A stretch of DNA of 64,000 bases from Weimeria sp002480925 (GTDB lineage Bacteria > Bacillota > Clostridia > Lachnospirales > Lachnospiraceae). Within the stretch, counting starts at the first letter, position 1; each line of letters opens with the position of its first letter. This document shows, piece by piece, positions 24,826 to 33,602 of the stretch. The position numbers and the translations under genes were made by a program. The stretch is from positions 62,001-126,000 of the forward strand of contig NZ_JBQHVU010000005.1 of assembly GCF_052064335.1 (NCBI RefSeq), in the 5' to 3' direction. The notes beneath the pieces were generated by a model. That model saw only the letters and a program-made list of their open reading frames with translations. It was not told the origin of the DNA and did no database searches.

Positions 24826-24853
24826 AACCAGCCCGGCATCAGCCGGGCTGGTT
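24826..24853. terminator. Bidirectional terminator, feo operon / transglutaminase gene
   Basis: AACCAGCCCGGC and GCCGGGCTGGTT form a perfect 12-bp stem with an ATCA loop. The minus-strand side is followed by five T residues, and the plus side by ATATTTA, so it should stop both convergent transcripts, the minus one best. Confidence 0.8.
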
Positions 24854-24892
24854 ATATTTACTGTTAAAAGTCTCCCTCGGTTTTTGCCTGAA

Positions 24893-26011
24893 TCACCTGT
24901 ATTGCTTCCAGTTGTAATAATATCCGCTTCCCTTTGAATGGTCGGAGTATATATCATAGGGCTCTTTTGATACGGTAAGCTCATTGGAAGTAAAGAATTC
25001 CCTTGTGGCCTTTGAGTATGAGTGCTCATTTGAGGCCGGATATTTCCATGGGATACCATCTACGATCTGTCTGAATGTTCCGGATTTCAACTGGTCAAGG
25101 GTCTTTTGTGAACCGAGCAGGAACTCGTCTACATTTTTGCCGCTTCCATCTGATCCTCCGGTCTTGTCATACCAGGTCACATCTACAAAGTAGTTCTTCT
25201 TTTTTATCGTCACAAGATTCCAGGTATGGTCGCTGCTCGAAACTATCTTTGACCTTATCGTCTTGTCTGAAAAGACCGAATGATCCATGAGATACTGGAA
25301 GGCTCTGGTATATCCCTGGCAGACAACGTTTGTATTCGGATCATTATCAAATACGCTTATCATATCGTAGGGCCTGTAGTCACGCAGATATGAGCTTCTG
25401 TCGTTATAGGCCGCATGATCATAGACGACGTTTTCTGAGATCCAGTCGGCATAGGCCTTTATCTTTTGCGCGTCAGGCAGGTGGGCATAGTAATTCAGGA
25501 CAGAGTCAGCGTTAGCGAGGGCTTGCCGGATAGCAGTAAGTGAGCTGCCGTTTATTGCATAGGAATTGTTGCCGTACATATAAGTAGGGCTTACTACCCA
25601 GTAGATCGTTATCCTTCTCAGGGTATATCTGCTCCCTACATATGTGTAGTCATATGTAGGCGCGGCTGCAAGATTGCTCCAGGACAGAAGCTCGGGATGG
25701 TTCTGTCTGATGTATTTAATGACTCTTTTGCCGCAGGCGTCTGCACGCTTTTTTATTGATGAAGCGGAGCCCGTTACTTGCTGTGAGGAAGGGATATCAT
25801 AGCTGCATGCTGTGCTAATACTACTGCCCTTGCCATTCTTTAGTATGTTCAGAAGGAAGTTGACATTGGTATAATAAACAGATCGGGTAAGACCCTTAAG
25901 CCGCTTCTCATGCCAGGTCGATGCATTCGCATCCAGGGCTCCTGAGCGGATGACCGATAGAGCCAGGACCATACCCAGAATGCAACAGATGATTTTCTTT
26001 TTTGCTTTCAT
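24893..26011 (-). CDS. Secreted transglutaminase-like (cysteine protease fold) protein
   Basis: A 372-residue exported protein. The signal peptide covers about residues 1-30 (KKKIICCILGMVLALSVI, with cleavage near ANAS). A novel N-terminal region is followed by a transglutaminase-like core with the triad Cys in NVVCQGYTRAFQYLM, His in SSDHTWNLV and Asp in FVDVTWYD. Such secreted domains act as peptidases or crosslinking enzymes at the cell surface. The target is unknown. A GGAGGG site precedes the ATG. The gene lies downstream of the tRNA operon's terminator on the same strand. The Ser/Tyr-rich ending looks complete. Confidence 0.85.
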   Translation of the reverse strand: MKAKKKIICCILGMVLALSVIRSGALDANASTWHEKRLKGLTRSVYYTNVNFLLNILKNGKGSSISTACSYDIPSSQQVTGSASSIKKRADACGKRVIKYIRQNHPELLSWSNLAAAPTYDYTYVGSRYTLRRITIYWVVSPTYMYGNNSYAINGSSLTAIRQALANADSVLNYYAHLPDAQKIKAYADWISENVVYDHAAYNDRSSYLRDYRPYDMISVFDNDPNTNVVCQGYTRAFQYLMDHSVFSDKTIRSKIVSSSDHTWNLVTIKKKNYFVDVTWYDKTGGSDGSGKNVDEFLLGSQKTLDQLKSGTFRQIVDGIPWKYPASNEHSYSKATREFFTSNELTVSKEPYDIYSDHSKGSGYYYNWKQYR

Positions 26012-26032
26012 TTAGTTATCCCTCCATGATAA

Positions 26033-26069
26033 TAAAAAATATAGCCGCCCCACAGACAAAAGGGACGGC
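26033..26069 (-). terminator. Terminator of the tRNA operon
   Basis: On the minus strand GCCGTCCC (26069-26062) pairs with GGGGCGGC (26051-26044, one G-U), followed by TATATTTTTT. Confidence 0.7.
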
Positions 26070-26086
26070 GATTGCGATAAGTAATA

Positions 26087-26158
26087 AGCAAGCGACGGGA
26101 GTCGGACCCGCGTCCTCAGCTTGGGAAGCTGATATAATAGCCGTTATACGACGCCTGC
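26087..26158 (-). tRNA. tRNA-Gly (anticodon CCC)
   Basis: Acceptor stem GCAGGCG/CGCTTGC, anticodon stem TCAGC/GCTGA with loop TTCCCAA (anticodon CCC, decoding GGG), T arm with GGGTCCGACTCCC, discriminator T. CCA is not encoded. Confidence 0.92.
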
Positions 26159-26170
26159 GTAAAATAAAAA

Positions 26171-26241
26171 AGCAGGTGATGAGAATCGAACTCACGTATC
26201 CAGCTTGGAAGGCTGGTGTTCTACCATTGAACTACACCTGC
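26171..26241 (-). tRNA. tRNA-Gly (anticodon TCC)
   Basis: Acceptor stem GCAGGTG/CACCTGC, anticodon stem CCAGC/GCTGG with loop CTTCCAA (anticodon TCC, decoding GGA/GGG), T arm with AGTTCGATTCT, discriminator T. Confidence 0.95.
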
Positions 26242-26244
26242 ATA

Positions 26245-26317
<73 letters not shown>

Positions 26318-26342
26318 ATGTCCGTTTCAAACGAACAAATAG

Positions 26343-26371
26343 ATTTTACGGTATTTGCCCAATTAAGTCAA
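26343..26371 (-). promoter_or_regulatory. Promoter of the tRNA-Phe/Gly/Gly operon
   Basis: On the minus strand TTGACT (26371-26366) and TAAAAT (26348-26343) are separated by exactly 17 bases, 26 bases ahead of the tRNA-Phe 5' end. Confidence 0.75.
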
Positions 26372-26378
26372 GTATAAA

Positions 26379-26407
26379 TTTACAATTTTTTCGAAAAATG
26401 CTACAAT
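26379..26407 (+). promoter_or_regulatory. Promoter of the RelA/SpoT-domain gene
   Basis: TTTACA (26379-26384) and TACAAT (26402-26407) with 17-base spacing and a TGC extension just before the -10. It diverges from the tRNA promoter with only 7 bases between the -35 elements. Confidence 0.7.
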
Positions 26408-26414
26408 ACATTTA

Positions 26415-26473
26415 CTGCATAAATATGCAGATATGACGAACAGAAAATAACTAACGGCGGCGGGCCGCTGTTA
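26415..26473 (+). other. Two hairpins in the leader of the RelA/SpoT-domain gene
   Basis: CTGCAT-AAAT-ATGCAG (26415-26430) is perfect. TAACGGCGG pairs with CCGCTGTTA (one G-U) around CGGG at 26452-26473. No T-run follows either, so they look like leader structures rather than terminators. Confidence 0.45.
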
Positions 26474-26493
26474 CAGATTCAGGGAGAAAACAG

Positions 26494-27480
26494 ATGATTA
26501 AGCTGAATGACTATCTGTATAAGGGGGATACGGTCTTGAAGATCATAGATGCCTATGCCTCGGATCTGCTGGCAGAGGCGGGCAGGACAGGCAGTGAGGT
26601 CGATCGCGCCCACGGCAGATATCTTGCGGATCTTGAGAGCCTTCTGATACATAATGATTTCCTTACATCCCAGTCACAAAGGATCAGGGAATTCTATATG
26701 TATATGGTGGGCAGGTACCCCTATCTTGCATTTTCCTTCAAGGGAAGGATAAAGTCACTGATAAGGGCAGAGGAAAAATTCAACAGAAAGCTTCTGACCT
26801 GCTACGGAGATGCTTATCAGAGGGATGGCAGGCTTACAGAGGATAGCGAGGCGGCCGCCAGTGCAGTCTCGGTCAGGGATCTGATAGCCTACAGGATAAT
26901 CATATCTATCCCCAGATGTCATCTGAAGCCGGGAGAGGATGAGGAAGAGGAGAGTATCAGGATTCTCTATCAGATAGCGGAGGAGCTGCCGGTTTTCTTA
27001 AAGACTCAGGATTTCGTGCCTCAGAAAAACCGCTTTGCCAGAGCGCATCCTTCTTCGACGATCTCGGATCAGGCCAGGGAATACTATAAGGATTATGTCG
27101 AGTACAGGAGTACAAAGGGATATCAGTCGCTGCATATTTCCTTCCTTGACAAGCTGTCTGGAAGTGTCTTTGAGATACAGCTACGTACCAAAAGGATGGA
27201 CGACTATGCGGAGATAGGTCAGGCAGATCATTTCTCGTACGAGGAGGGACAGCATCTGAGGGAGAACAGGAGAGTCATACCTCAGGGGATGAAGAGAGAA
27301 TATGATGAGGCATATGAGAGGCTTGATTCGATAAGGAAGCTCGATCTGACAAAGGTCGATGTCAATATGTTTACTGCAGCAAGCAATATCCTTATCAATG
27401 ATAGCTGCGGACTGTTCAGAGGACGTCTGATCCTGCCTTATGAGCATCTTTCCAGATTTCAGAACGACAGGATCAGCTGA
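26494..27480 (+). CDS. RelA/SpoT-domain (p)ppGpp synthetase-like protein
   Basis: A 328-residue protein with one RelA/SpoT nucleotidyltransferase domain (about residues 75-250): GRIKSLIRAEEKF, RDLIAYRIIIS, EYRSTKGYQSLHISF and FEIQLRTKRMDDYAEIGQADH. These match the ATP- and GDP/GTP-binding motifs of small alarmone synthetases. There is no HD hydrolase, TGS or ACT domain. At 328 residues it is longer than RelP/RelQ (about 210-260); the extra length is a helical N-terminus and a C-terminal tail. It would transfer pyrophosphate from ATP to GTP/GDP as a stress signal. The start follows GGGAGAAAACAG. It is transcribed away from a tRNA operon. Confidence 0.82.
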   Translation: MIKLNDYLYKGDTVLKIIDAYASDLLAEAGRTGSEVDRAHGRYLADLESLLIHNDFLTSQSQRIREFYMYMVGRYPYLAFSFKGRIKSLIRAEEKFNRKLLTCYGDAYQRDGRLTEDSEAAASAVSVRDLIAYRIIISIPRCHLKPGEDEEEESIRILYQIAEELPVFLKTQDFVPQKNRFARAHPSSTISDQAREYYKDYVEYRSTKGYQSLHISFLDKLSGSVFEIQLRTKRMDDYAEIGQADHFSYEEGQHLRENRRVIPQGMKREYDEAYERLDSIRKLDLTKVDVNMFTAASNILINDSCGLFRGRLILPYEHLSRFQNDRIS

Positions 27481-27488
27481 AAATAGTA

Positions 27489-27518
27489 TTGGCAAGAGGC
27501 TTATGTTTCTGATATAAT
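27489..27518 (+). promoter_or_regulatory. Promoter of asp23-nusB-... operon
   Basis: TTGGCA (27489-27494) and a perfect TATAAT (27513-27518) with 18-base spacing and a TGA extension. It may drive the ten-gene run to recN. Confidence 0.7.
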
Positions 27519-27553
27519 CAGTATAACTATGTAATCGCAAGGAGGTCATATTT

Positions 27554-27925
27554 ATGGCAGAGAATACATTCACGGTAGAGAAGGGAGTTACCGTGACCGA
27601 TGAGGTCATGGCAACTATCGCAGGACTTGCAGCAAGCGACGTTGAGGGACTGGCTTATATCGGAAACGGGCTCACAAGGAGTAATATCACCAAGGCCGGA
27701 GCGAATAAGCTTTCAAAGGGTATCCATATAATCAGGGAGGAGGACGGCTCAGTCACAGTCAGACTGGCTATAGTACTCAGATATGGATATGAGGTGCCGA
27801 ATGTCTGCCGCGAGATCCAGGACAAGGTAAAGACAAATGTCGAGACCATGACAGGAATAAGTGTCAGAGAGGTAGATGTGAGGATTGCGTCGATAGAGGT
27901 CGCTGACGCGGGTGCAAGGGTATGA
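27554..27925 (+). CDS. Asp23/Gls24 family envelope stress protein
   Basis: A 123-residue protein with the DUF322 signature: EKGVTVTDEVMATIAGLAASDVEGLAYIG, VRLAIVLRYGYEVPNVCREIQDKV and a GISVREVDVRIASIEV ending. Asp23-family proteins form membrane-associated assemblies linked to cell-envelope stress. An AAGGAGG site precedes the ATG. Its stop overlaps nusB as ATGA, and this asp23-nusB pairing is standard in Clostridia. Confidence 0.9.
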   Translation: MAENTFTVEKGVTVTDEVMATIAGLAASDVEGLAYIGNGLTRSNITKAGANKLSKGIHIIREEDGSVTVRLAIVLRYGYEVPNVCREIQDKVKTNVETMTGISVREVDVRIASIEVADAGARV

Positions 27926-28404
27926 ACCAGAGCAGGAGACGAGAGGAAAGCTTCAAGAGGCTCTTCATGGCCCAGTTCTATCCGGATGATCAGTTTGATG
28001 ATGTTTTGAAATCATCCGATGAGCTTGAGAGGCTGGACTGGGATTCGGATGCAAGACCCTATATAGAGCCGGAGCTTGGGAACGGGATAAAGCCATCTGA
28101 TCTTAAGCTGATAAATGATAAGGTTATGGCCATAAGGGAGCATATAGATCAGATAGATGATATCTTGAACAGCTGCATGGAGGGCTGGAAGACCAGCAGG
28201 CTTTCAAAGGTGGATCTGACGGTGCTCCGTCTTGCAGTATATGAGATAAGGTTCGACGACAGGATACCGGTCAAGGTATCGATCAACGAAGCGGTAGAGC
28301 TTGCGAAGAAGTACGGCACAGAGAAGTCGGGAGGCTTCGTGAACGGAGTTTTAAGGAGAGTCGCAGAGAGTGAACCGGGTCTGGACAGTAGCAAAGCTGA
28401 ATAA
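27922..28404 (+). CDS. nusB: Transcription antitermination factor NusB
   Basis: A 160-residue helical RNA-binding protein. The N-terminal REESFKRLFMAQFY and C-terminal KVDLTVLRLAVYEIRFDD...KVSINEAVELAKKYG...GFVNGVLRRV blocks are typical NusB. With NusE (S10) it binds boxA RNA to keep rRNA transcription processive. The start overlaps the asp23 stop by four bases. Its 3' end overlaps xseA by 35 bases. Confidence 0.93.
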   Translation: MNQSRRREESFKRLFMAQFYPDDQFDDVLKSSDELERLDWDSDARPYIEPELGNGIKPSDLKLINDKVMAIREHIDQIDDILNSCMEGWKTSRLSKVDLTVLRLAVYEIRFDDRIPVKVSINEAVELAKKYGTEKSGGFVNGVLRRVAESEPGLDSSKAE

Positions 28405-29755
28405 TTATATATCAGGACTTATTGAGGATGACCCTGCGTTTGCTCCTCAGATAGTAGTTGAAGGGAATGTCTCTCTCGGACCGAAGGGATATTCCCGTTT
28501 TTCACATATATACTTCACACTTATAGACCCTGACGATCCGGCTCCTGATTATCAGAAGGCCAAGCTTTCCTGTGCAATGTGGAAGAGCACGGTGGAAAGA
28601 GGCGGTCTTACCTATGAAATGAAAAACGGTGACAATATCCGGGTCACAGGAAGGATTGCCGTCTATGGGGCGAGGAGTCAGTACCAGCTGATTGCCACAA
28701 GGATAGAAAATGCCGGAGCCGGTAAGCTTGAGGAGGCAAAGAGGGCTCTGTTTAATGAGCTTAGAGCCAGGGGATATTTCGAGGCAGACCATAAGAAGCC
28801 TATACCGGCATATATCACCCGGGTAGGTATAGTTACCTCTCCGACAGGTGAGGCTGTCCATGATATAATCAGGAATATTCAGCTAAGGAATCCTCATGTG
28901 GAGATATATCTGGTACCTGCACTTGTACAGGGAGATGAGGCAGCTCGGTCTATCGCAGAGGCCCTTTATATAATAGACAGGCTCGGAATGGATGTGATCA
29001 TCTGCGGAAGAGGAGGAGGAAGCCCCGAGGACCTGATGGCCTTTTCATCAATAGAGGTAGCTCAGGCTATTTATGACTGCGAGACACCTGTGATCTCTGC
29101 GGTAGGACATGAGCCGGATATGTCGATATCCGACTACGTTGCCGATCTTCGTGTGGCTACTCCTACGGCTGCAGCAATGCAGATCTTTGATTATAGAAGC
29201 TTCTGTGAGGATCTTGACCGTCGGAGAGATGAGCTTAAGGGCAGGATCAACCACAGGATCATGGAGGCAGAGCTCCATCTGAGAAGAGTAAAGGAGCAGG
29301 TGGATAAGGGCGCACCAGATCTTTTTCTTGCCAGAATGGAAAAGGAGCTTATACGGCTTAGGAAGACGATCGAATACAGTATTTCTGACAAGCTTAAGGA
29401 CAGGGAGACTGTTATGTCCGGATACGGCCCTTTCCTTAAGAATGCCCTTGATCTAAAGCTTGGCTCAGTCACAGGCGCTCTGTCCCTTGCAGCGGCCTCG
29501 CTTCCTCAGGCTATGGGGAAAAAGCTTGAAAACCGGACAAACACCCTGCGCCTTGCAGCACAGAAAATAGAGTATTCCTCTCCGCTAAAGAAGCTTTCAG
29601 ATGGATATGCCTATGTAGAGGGGGATAAGGGAAGGATCACAAGTGTCAGTCAGGTGAAAAGGGATGACCAGATAAGACTCACTCTTTCAGATGGTATGAT
29701 CGAGTCCAGAGTTGATAAGATAAAGGAGAAGGACATTGCCGGCAAAGAAGAATAA
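28370..29755 (+). CDS. xseA: Exodeoxyribonuclease VII large subunit
   Basis: A 461-residue nuclease subunit. The N-terminal OB fold starts VWTVAKLNNYISGLI, with the EGNVS...FTLID block. The catalytic region carries PTGEAVHDIIRNIQLRNPHVEIYLVPALVQG, DVIICGRGGGSPEDLMAF and PVISAVGHEPD. With XseB it digests single-stranded DNA in both directions. The start is a GTG at 28370 with AAGGAGAG 9 bases upstream, inside nusB. The operon continues with xseB, whose start overlaps by 20 bases. Confidence 0.94.
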   Translation: MNRVWTVAKLNNYISGLIEDDPAFAPQIVVEGNVSLGPKGYSRFSHIYFTLIDPDDPAPDYQKAKLSCAMWKSTVERGGLTYEMKNGDNIRVTGRIAVYGARSQYQLIATRIENAGAGKLEEAKRALFNELRARGYFEADHKKPIPAYITRVGIVTSPTGEAVHDIIRNIQLRNPHVEIYLVPALVQGDEAARSIAEALYIIDRLGMDVIICGRGGGSPEDLMAFSSIEVAQAIYDCETPVISAVGHEPDMSISDYVADLRVATPTAAAMQIFDYRSFCEDLDRRRDELKGRINHRIMEAELHLRRVKEQVDKGAPDLFLARMEKELIRLRKTIEYSISDKLKDRETVMSGYGPFLKNALDLKLGSVTGALSLAAASLPQAMGKKLENRTNTLRLAAQKIEYSSPLKKLSDGYAYVEGDKGRITSVSQVKRDDQIRLTLSDGMIESRVDKIKEKDIAGKEE

Positions 29756-29969
29756 AAGTGTCACAATAGAGGAAAACCTGGAGGAGCTCGACAGGATAGC
29801 TGCTCAGATGTCTGATCCCACGGTAAGCCTTGAGGATTCCTTCAGCCTCTATGAGGAGGGTATCAGAAGGATAAAGGAATGCAATCAGGCTATAGCCAGC
29901 GTCAGGCAGAGAGTAGAAAAGCTCGAGGCAGATGGAACGGTATCGGATTTTTTGGGTGATGAGCAATGA
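29736..29969 (+). CDS. xseB: Exodeoxyribonuclease VII small subunit
   Basis: A 77-residue helical protein with TIEENLEELDRIAAQMSDPTVSLEDSFSLYEEGIR, the XseB hallmark. It binds XseA in excess to form the holoenzyme. The start is a TTG at 29736 preceded by AAAGGAGAAGG within the end of xseA. Its stop overlaps ispA as ATGA. Confidence 0.92.
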   Translation: MPAKKNKSVTIEENLEELDRIAAQMSDPTVSLEDSFSLYEEGIRRIKECNQAIASVRQRVEKLEADGTVSDFLGDEQ

Positions 29970-30895
29970 AGACATTTGATGACAGAAGAAAAGAAGCGGA
30001 TCAGATCATAGAGGGTTTTCTCCGTGAGGAAAAGGGATATGACAGGACTCTGATAGAAGCGATGAACTACAGCATAAGGGCAGGCGGAAAGAGACTGCGC
30101 CCTGTACTGCTGCAGTCCTTCGGCCGTATGTACGGAGCGGATGAGAAGAGACTCCATCCCTTCATGGCTGCGATAGAGATGATCCATACCTATTCTCTGG
30201 TGCATGATGATCTGCCGGCAATGGATAATGATATGCTCCGCCGTGGAAAGCCTACTACACATGCCAGATTCGGAGAGGCAATGGCTATACTTGCAGGAGA
30301 TGCTCTTTTGAATGAGGCCTTTACAATAATGTCTGACGAGACAAAGAGGACTCTTTTCGCTGAAGACGGACCCCTGCTCGACGAGTGCTTTGGAGAGGTA
30401 TATGCGACAAGCTTTATCAGTAAATATGCCGGAGTCGATGGGATGGCCGGAGGGCAGAGTCTTGATGTCGAGACGGACAAGCTGGGACGGGATGTGACAG
30501 GAGAAGAGATTCATTATATATACCGGAACAAGACCTCAGCCCTGCTTGAGGCTTCTATGCTGGCAGGAGCAGTGCTTGGAGGATCCGGCGTTGGAAAGGA
30601 TATTTCCCTTATCGCCAGTGCAGGAAAGGACATAGGATTCGCCTTCCAGATAAGAGATGATATCCTGGATATAGAGGGAGATGAAAGTATCATAGGCAAG
30701 GAGACCGGTCAGGATAAAAGGAACGGCAAGAGTACCTTTGTATCGATCCATGGAATAGAGGAAAGCGAGGCCTTCATAAGGGACTATACCGAGGAGGCAA
30801 AGACTCATATTTCAAATCTCGAAAATGTAAAGGATGAGGAAGAAAGGATCTTTGTACTGGATCTGTTTGACGCTCTTACAGAAAGAAATCACTGA
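29966..30895 (+). CDS. ispA: Polyprenyl synthetase (farnesyl/geranylgeranyl diphosphate synthase)
   Basis: A 309-residue isoprenyl diphosphate synthase. The first Asp-rich motif is in HDDLPAMDNDMLRRGKPTTH, the second in FQIRDDILDIEGD; GGKRLRP binds isopentenyl diphosphate. It builds C15 (or C20) diphosphates for undecaprenyl phosphate and quinone or carotenoid lipids. The bulky/small residues before the first motif (MIHTYSLV) fit a short-chain product. It sits right before dxs, coupling the MEP pathway entry to chain elongation. Confidence 0.92.
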   Translation: MKTFDDRRKEADQIIEGFLREEKGYDRTLIEAMNYSIRAGGKRLRPVLLQSFGRMYGADEKRLHPFMAAIEMIHTYSLVHDDLPAMDNDMLRRGKPTTHARFGEAMAILAGDALLNEAFTIMSDETKRTLFAEDGPLLDECFGEVYATSFISKYAGVDGMAGGQSLDVETDKLGRDVTGEEIHYIYRNKTSALLEASMLAGAVLGGSGVGKDISLIASAGKDIGFAFQIRDDILDIEGDESIIGKETGQDKRNGKSTFVSIHGIEESEAFIRDYTEEAKTHISNLENVKDEEERIFVLDLFDALTERNH

Positions 30896-32799
30896 TGCTA
30901 TTAGAGAAGATAAACGAACCAAACGATATCAAAAAGCTTTCTCCCGATGAGCTTCCTGTTCTTGCCAAGGAGATAAGGACCTTTCTTTTAAAGACCCTGT
31001 CTGTTACCGGGGGACATGTAGCGAGCAATCTAGGAGACGTTGAGCTTACGATCGCTCTTCACAGGGTGCTTGATTTCCCATCTGACAAGCTGATCTGGGA
31101 TGTAGGACATCAGAGCTATACCCACAAGATACTTACAGGACGACGGGACCAATTTGCCTCCTTAAGGCAGTATGGCGGTATATCCGGATTTATGAATCCG
31201 GATGAAAGCAGCTGCGATCCCTTTATTTCAGGACACAGCTCGACCTCTATAGCAGTCGCCTCAGGGCTTGCTCAGGCAAGACAGCTGAAGGGAGGCAGGG
31301 AGAATGTCGTAGCCGTGATAGGAGACGGAGCCCTTACGGGAGGACTCGCATATGAGGCATTGAATAACGTCTCCCGCCTAAAAAGCAATCTGACCATTAT
31401 CCTGAATGACAACCATATGTCTATCTCTGAAAATGTCGGAGGCATGAGCACACATCTAAGCTCCCTTAGAACCTCATCAGGCTACAAGGGACTAAAGAAT
31501 GATATAGAGGAGAGCTTAAGAAAGATACCTGGCGGCGAGCAGGCCATAAAAAGGATAAGAAGGACCAAGAACGGGATCAAGCAGCTACTTATCCCCGGCA
31601 TGATCTTTGAGAACATGGGTATAATGTACTTAGGCCCGGTCGACGGTCATGACATAGGATCCATGATCCGTCTCATAAGGCAGGCACTGACTGTCGAGGG
31701 GCCGGTGATAGTTCATGCTGTCACGAGAAAGGGGAAGGGATATCTGCCCGCAGAGAAGAATCCCTCTCTTTTCCATGGTATAGGTCCCTTTGATCTGGCA
31801 ACGGGAAAGCCGCTCCAGAAAAAGGAGAAGCCTGACTATACGGATATATTCTCAAGAACACTTGTAGGCGAGGCAGAGAGGGATAAAAGAATAGTCGCTG
31901 TTACAGCTGCAATGGGGATCGGGACAGGACTTCGCAGGTTCAGAAGGGATTTCCCGGACAGATATTTCGATGTAGGGATAGCTGAGGGCTATGGGACCAC
32001 CTTTACTGCAGGACTTGCAGCAGGCGGAATGCTGCCTGTTTTTGCGGTATATTCCTCATTCCTTCAGAGGGGCTTTGACCAGCTGATACATGATGTGGCG
32101 ATAGGCGGCTACCACTGCGTGTTTGCTGTAGACAGGGCAGGTATAGTAGGACGCGACGGGATAACCCATCAGGGCATTTTCGACTTGTCATATCTGACTA
32201 TGGTCCCCGGAGTTACAGTAATGGCTCCCAAGGATGGCAGGGAGCTTAAGAGGATGCTTACATTTGCCATCAGGGAGATGAATTCTCCTGTAGCGATCAG
32301 ATATCCGAGAGGTGAGGCGGCTGACCTCTCAGAAGAGAGTCTGTTCGGAGATGGTGAGCCGATAGAGTATGCAAGGGCAGAGATCATAAAGAAAAAGAGC
32401 AGCGACCGGGTATTGCTGTTTGCGATCGGAAGCATGGTAGGGACCGCTATAGAGGCAGAGGCCATTCTAAATGATGCCGGAATTCCTGTCAGCGTGGTAA
32501 ACGCCAGATTTGCAGCGCCGCTTGATAAGGATTTTCTTACCCGTGAATGTGACGGATATGATCTGATCGTTTCTATGGAGGAGAATGTCAGATCCGGCGG
32601 CTTTGGAGAAAAGGTCCTGTCAGTGCTTGCCCAGTCAGGCTACAGAGGCGACTTCCTAAATATCTCCATTCCCGATGAGTTCGTTCCTCATGGCAGTTGT
32701 GAGGAACTGAAACGTGAGACTGGGCTTGATGCCAGCTCTGTTGCAGCCGCCATCATCAAGCGGATAGAGGATCAGAAGATACGTGGAGGCTCTAGATGA
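30895..32799 (+). CDS. dxs: 1-deoxy-D-xylulose-5-phosphate synthase
   Basis: A 634-residue thiamine-diphosphate enzyme condensing pyruvate and glyceraldehyde-3-phosphate, the first step of the MEP isoprenoid pathway. Motifs are DVGHQSYTHKILTGR, the ThDP/Mg site VVAVIGDGALTGGLAYEALNN (GDG...N), LNDNHMSIS, VDGHD and the transketolase-like DRAGIVGRDGITHQG and IRYPRGEA segments. Length is standard. The ATG overlaps the ispA stop (TGATG), and the end overlaps tlyA (ATGA). Confidence 0.96.
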   Translation: MLLEKINEPNDIKKLSPDELPVLAKEIRTFLLKTLSVTGGHVASNLGDVELTIALHRVLDFPSDKLIWDVGHQSYTHKILTGRRDQFASLRQYGGISGFMNPDESSCDPFISGHSSTSIAVASGLAQARQLKGGRENVVAVIGDGALTGGLAYEALNNVSRLKSNLTIILNDNHMSISENVGGMSTHLSSLRTSSGYKGLKNDIEESLRKIPGGEQAIKRIRRTKNGIKQLLIPGMIFENMGIMYLGPVDGHDIGSMIRLIRQALTVEGPVIVHAVTRKGKGYLPAEKNPSLFHGIGPFDLATGKPLQKKEKPDYTDIFSRTLVGEAERDKRIVAVTAAMGIGTGLRRFRRDFPDRYFDVGIAEGYGTTFTAGLAAGGMLPVFAVYSSFLQRGFDQLIHDVAIGGYHCVFAVDRAGIVGRDGITHQGIFDLSYLTMVPGVTVMAPKDGRELKRMLTFAIREMNSPVAIRYPRGEAADLSEESLFGDGEPIEYARAEIIKKKSSDRVLLFAIGSMVGTAIEAEAILNDAGIPVSVVNARFAAPLDKDFLTRECDGYDLIVSMEENVRSGGFGEKVLSVLAQSGYRGDFLNISIPDEFVPHGSCEELKRETGLDASSVAAAIIKRIEDQKIRGGSR

Positions 32800-33602
32800 A
32801 GAAAAGACTGGATGTCCTTTTAGTCGAGAGAGGACTTGCTCCGTCAAGAGAACGTGCCAAGGCATACATAATGGAGGGCAAGGTCTATGTAGACGAACAG
32901 AAGGAGGATAAGGCCGGGACTACCTTTCCAGAGGATGCGAGGATCGAGATCCATGGCAGGAAGCTTATCTATGTAAGCCGCGGAGGGCTTAAGCTTGAAA
33001 AGGCCATAAAGACCTTTCCTATAGATCTTACTGGAGCAGTCTGCATGGACATAGGAGCCTCGACAGGGGGCTTTACCGACTGCATGCTGCGTAACGGCGC
33101 TTCTAAGGTCTATTCTGTTGATGTGGGCTACGGACAGTTCGCTTATTCGCTGAGACAGGACGAGAGGGTTGTCGTGATGGAAAGGACCAATGTCAGATAT
33201 ATGAAGCCGTCTGATATAGGAGAGCTTCTTGATTTTGCCTCATGTGATGTATCCTTTATTTCTCTTTCAAAGGTGCTTCCTGCTGTATATCCAATGCTAA
33301 GGGACGGGGCCGGAATGGTCTGCCTTATAAAGCCCCAGTTCGAGGCAGGCAGGGAGAATGTAGGGAAGCGCGGAGTGGTGAGGGATCCGGCCGTACACAG
33401 ACAGGTGATAGAGAATGTTTTTTATTTTACTAAAAAGACCGGCTTTTCTGTACGGGGGCTGACCTACTCTCCGATTAAGGGCCCGAACGGCAATATAGAA
33501 TATCTGATGTATATTGCTAAAAGCGATGACAGGGAGAATGATACCCGGGAAATGATAGATGACGTGGTAAGAGAGGCTCATAAGGAGCTTGATAAGAAAT
33601 GA
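32796..33602 (+). CDS. tlyA: TlyA-family rRNA 2'-O-methyltransferase / haemolysin-like protein
   Basis: A 268-residue protein: an N-terminal S4 RNA-binding domain (RLDVLLVERGLAPSRERAKAYIMEGKVYVD) fused to an FtsJ/RrmJ-type methyltransferase (CMDIGASTGGFTDCMLRNGA, SAM site; CDVSFISLSKVLP; IKPQFEAGRENVGKRGVVRD). TlyA proteins 2'-O-methylate 16S/23S rRNA and affect capreomycin sensitivity; some were first described as haemolysins. Four-base overlaps on both sides place it firmly in the dxs-nadK operon. Confidence 0.92.
   Translation: MKKRLDVLLVERGLAPSRERAKAYIMEGKVYVDEQKEDKAGTTFPEDARIEIHGRKLIYVSRGGLKLEKAIKTFPIDLTGAVCMDIGASTGGFTDCMLRNGASKVYSVDVGYGQFAYSLRQDERVVVMERTNVRYMKPSDIGELLDFASCDVSFISLSKVLPAVYPMLRDGAGMVCLIKPQFEAGRENVGKRGVVRDPAVHRQVIENVFYFTKKTGFSVRGLTYSPIKGPNGNIEYLMYIAKSDDRENDTREMIDDVVREAHKELDKK

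Noticed and set aside
24893..26011. Surface adhesin or lipoprotein
   Set aside because: It has a standard signal peptide without lipobox and a complete Cys-His-Asp transglutaminase-like core; no sortase or repeat anchor is seen.
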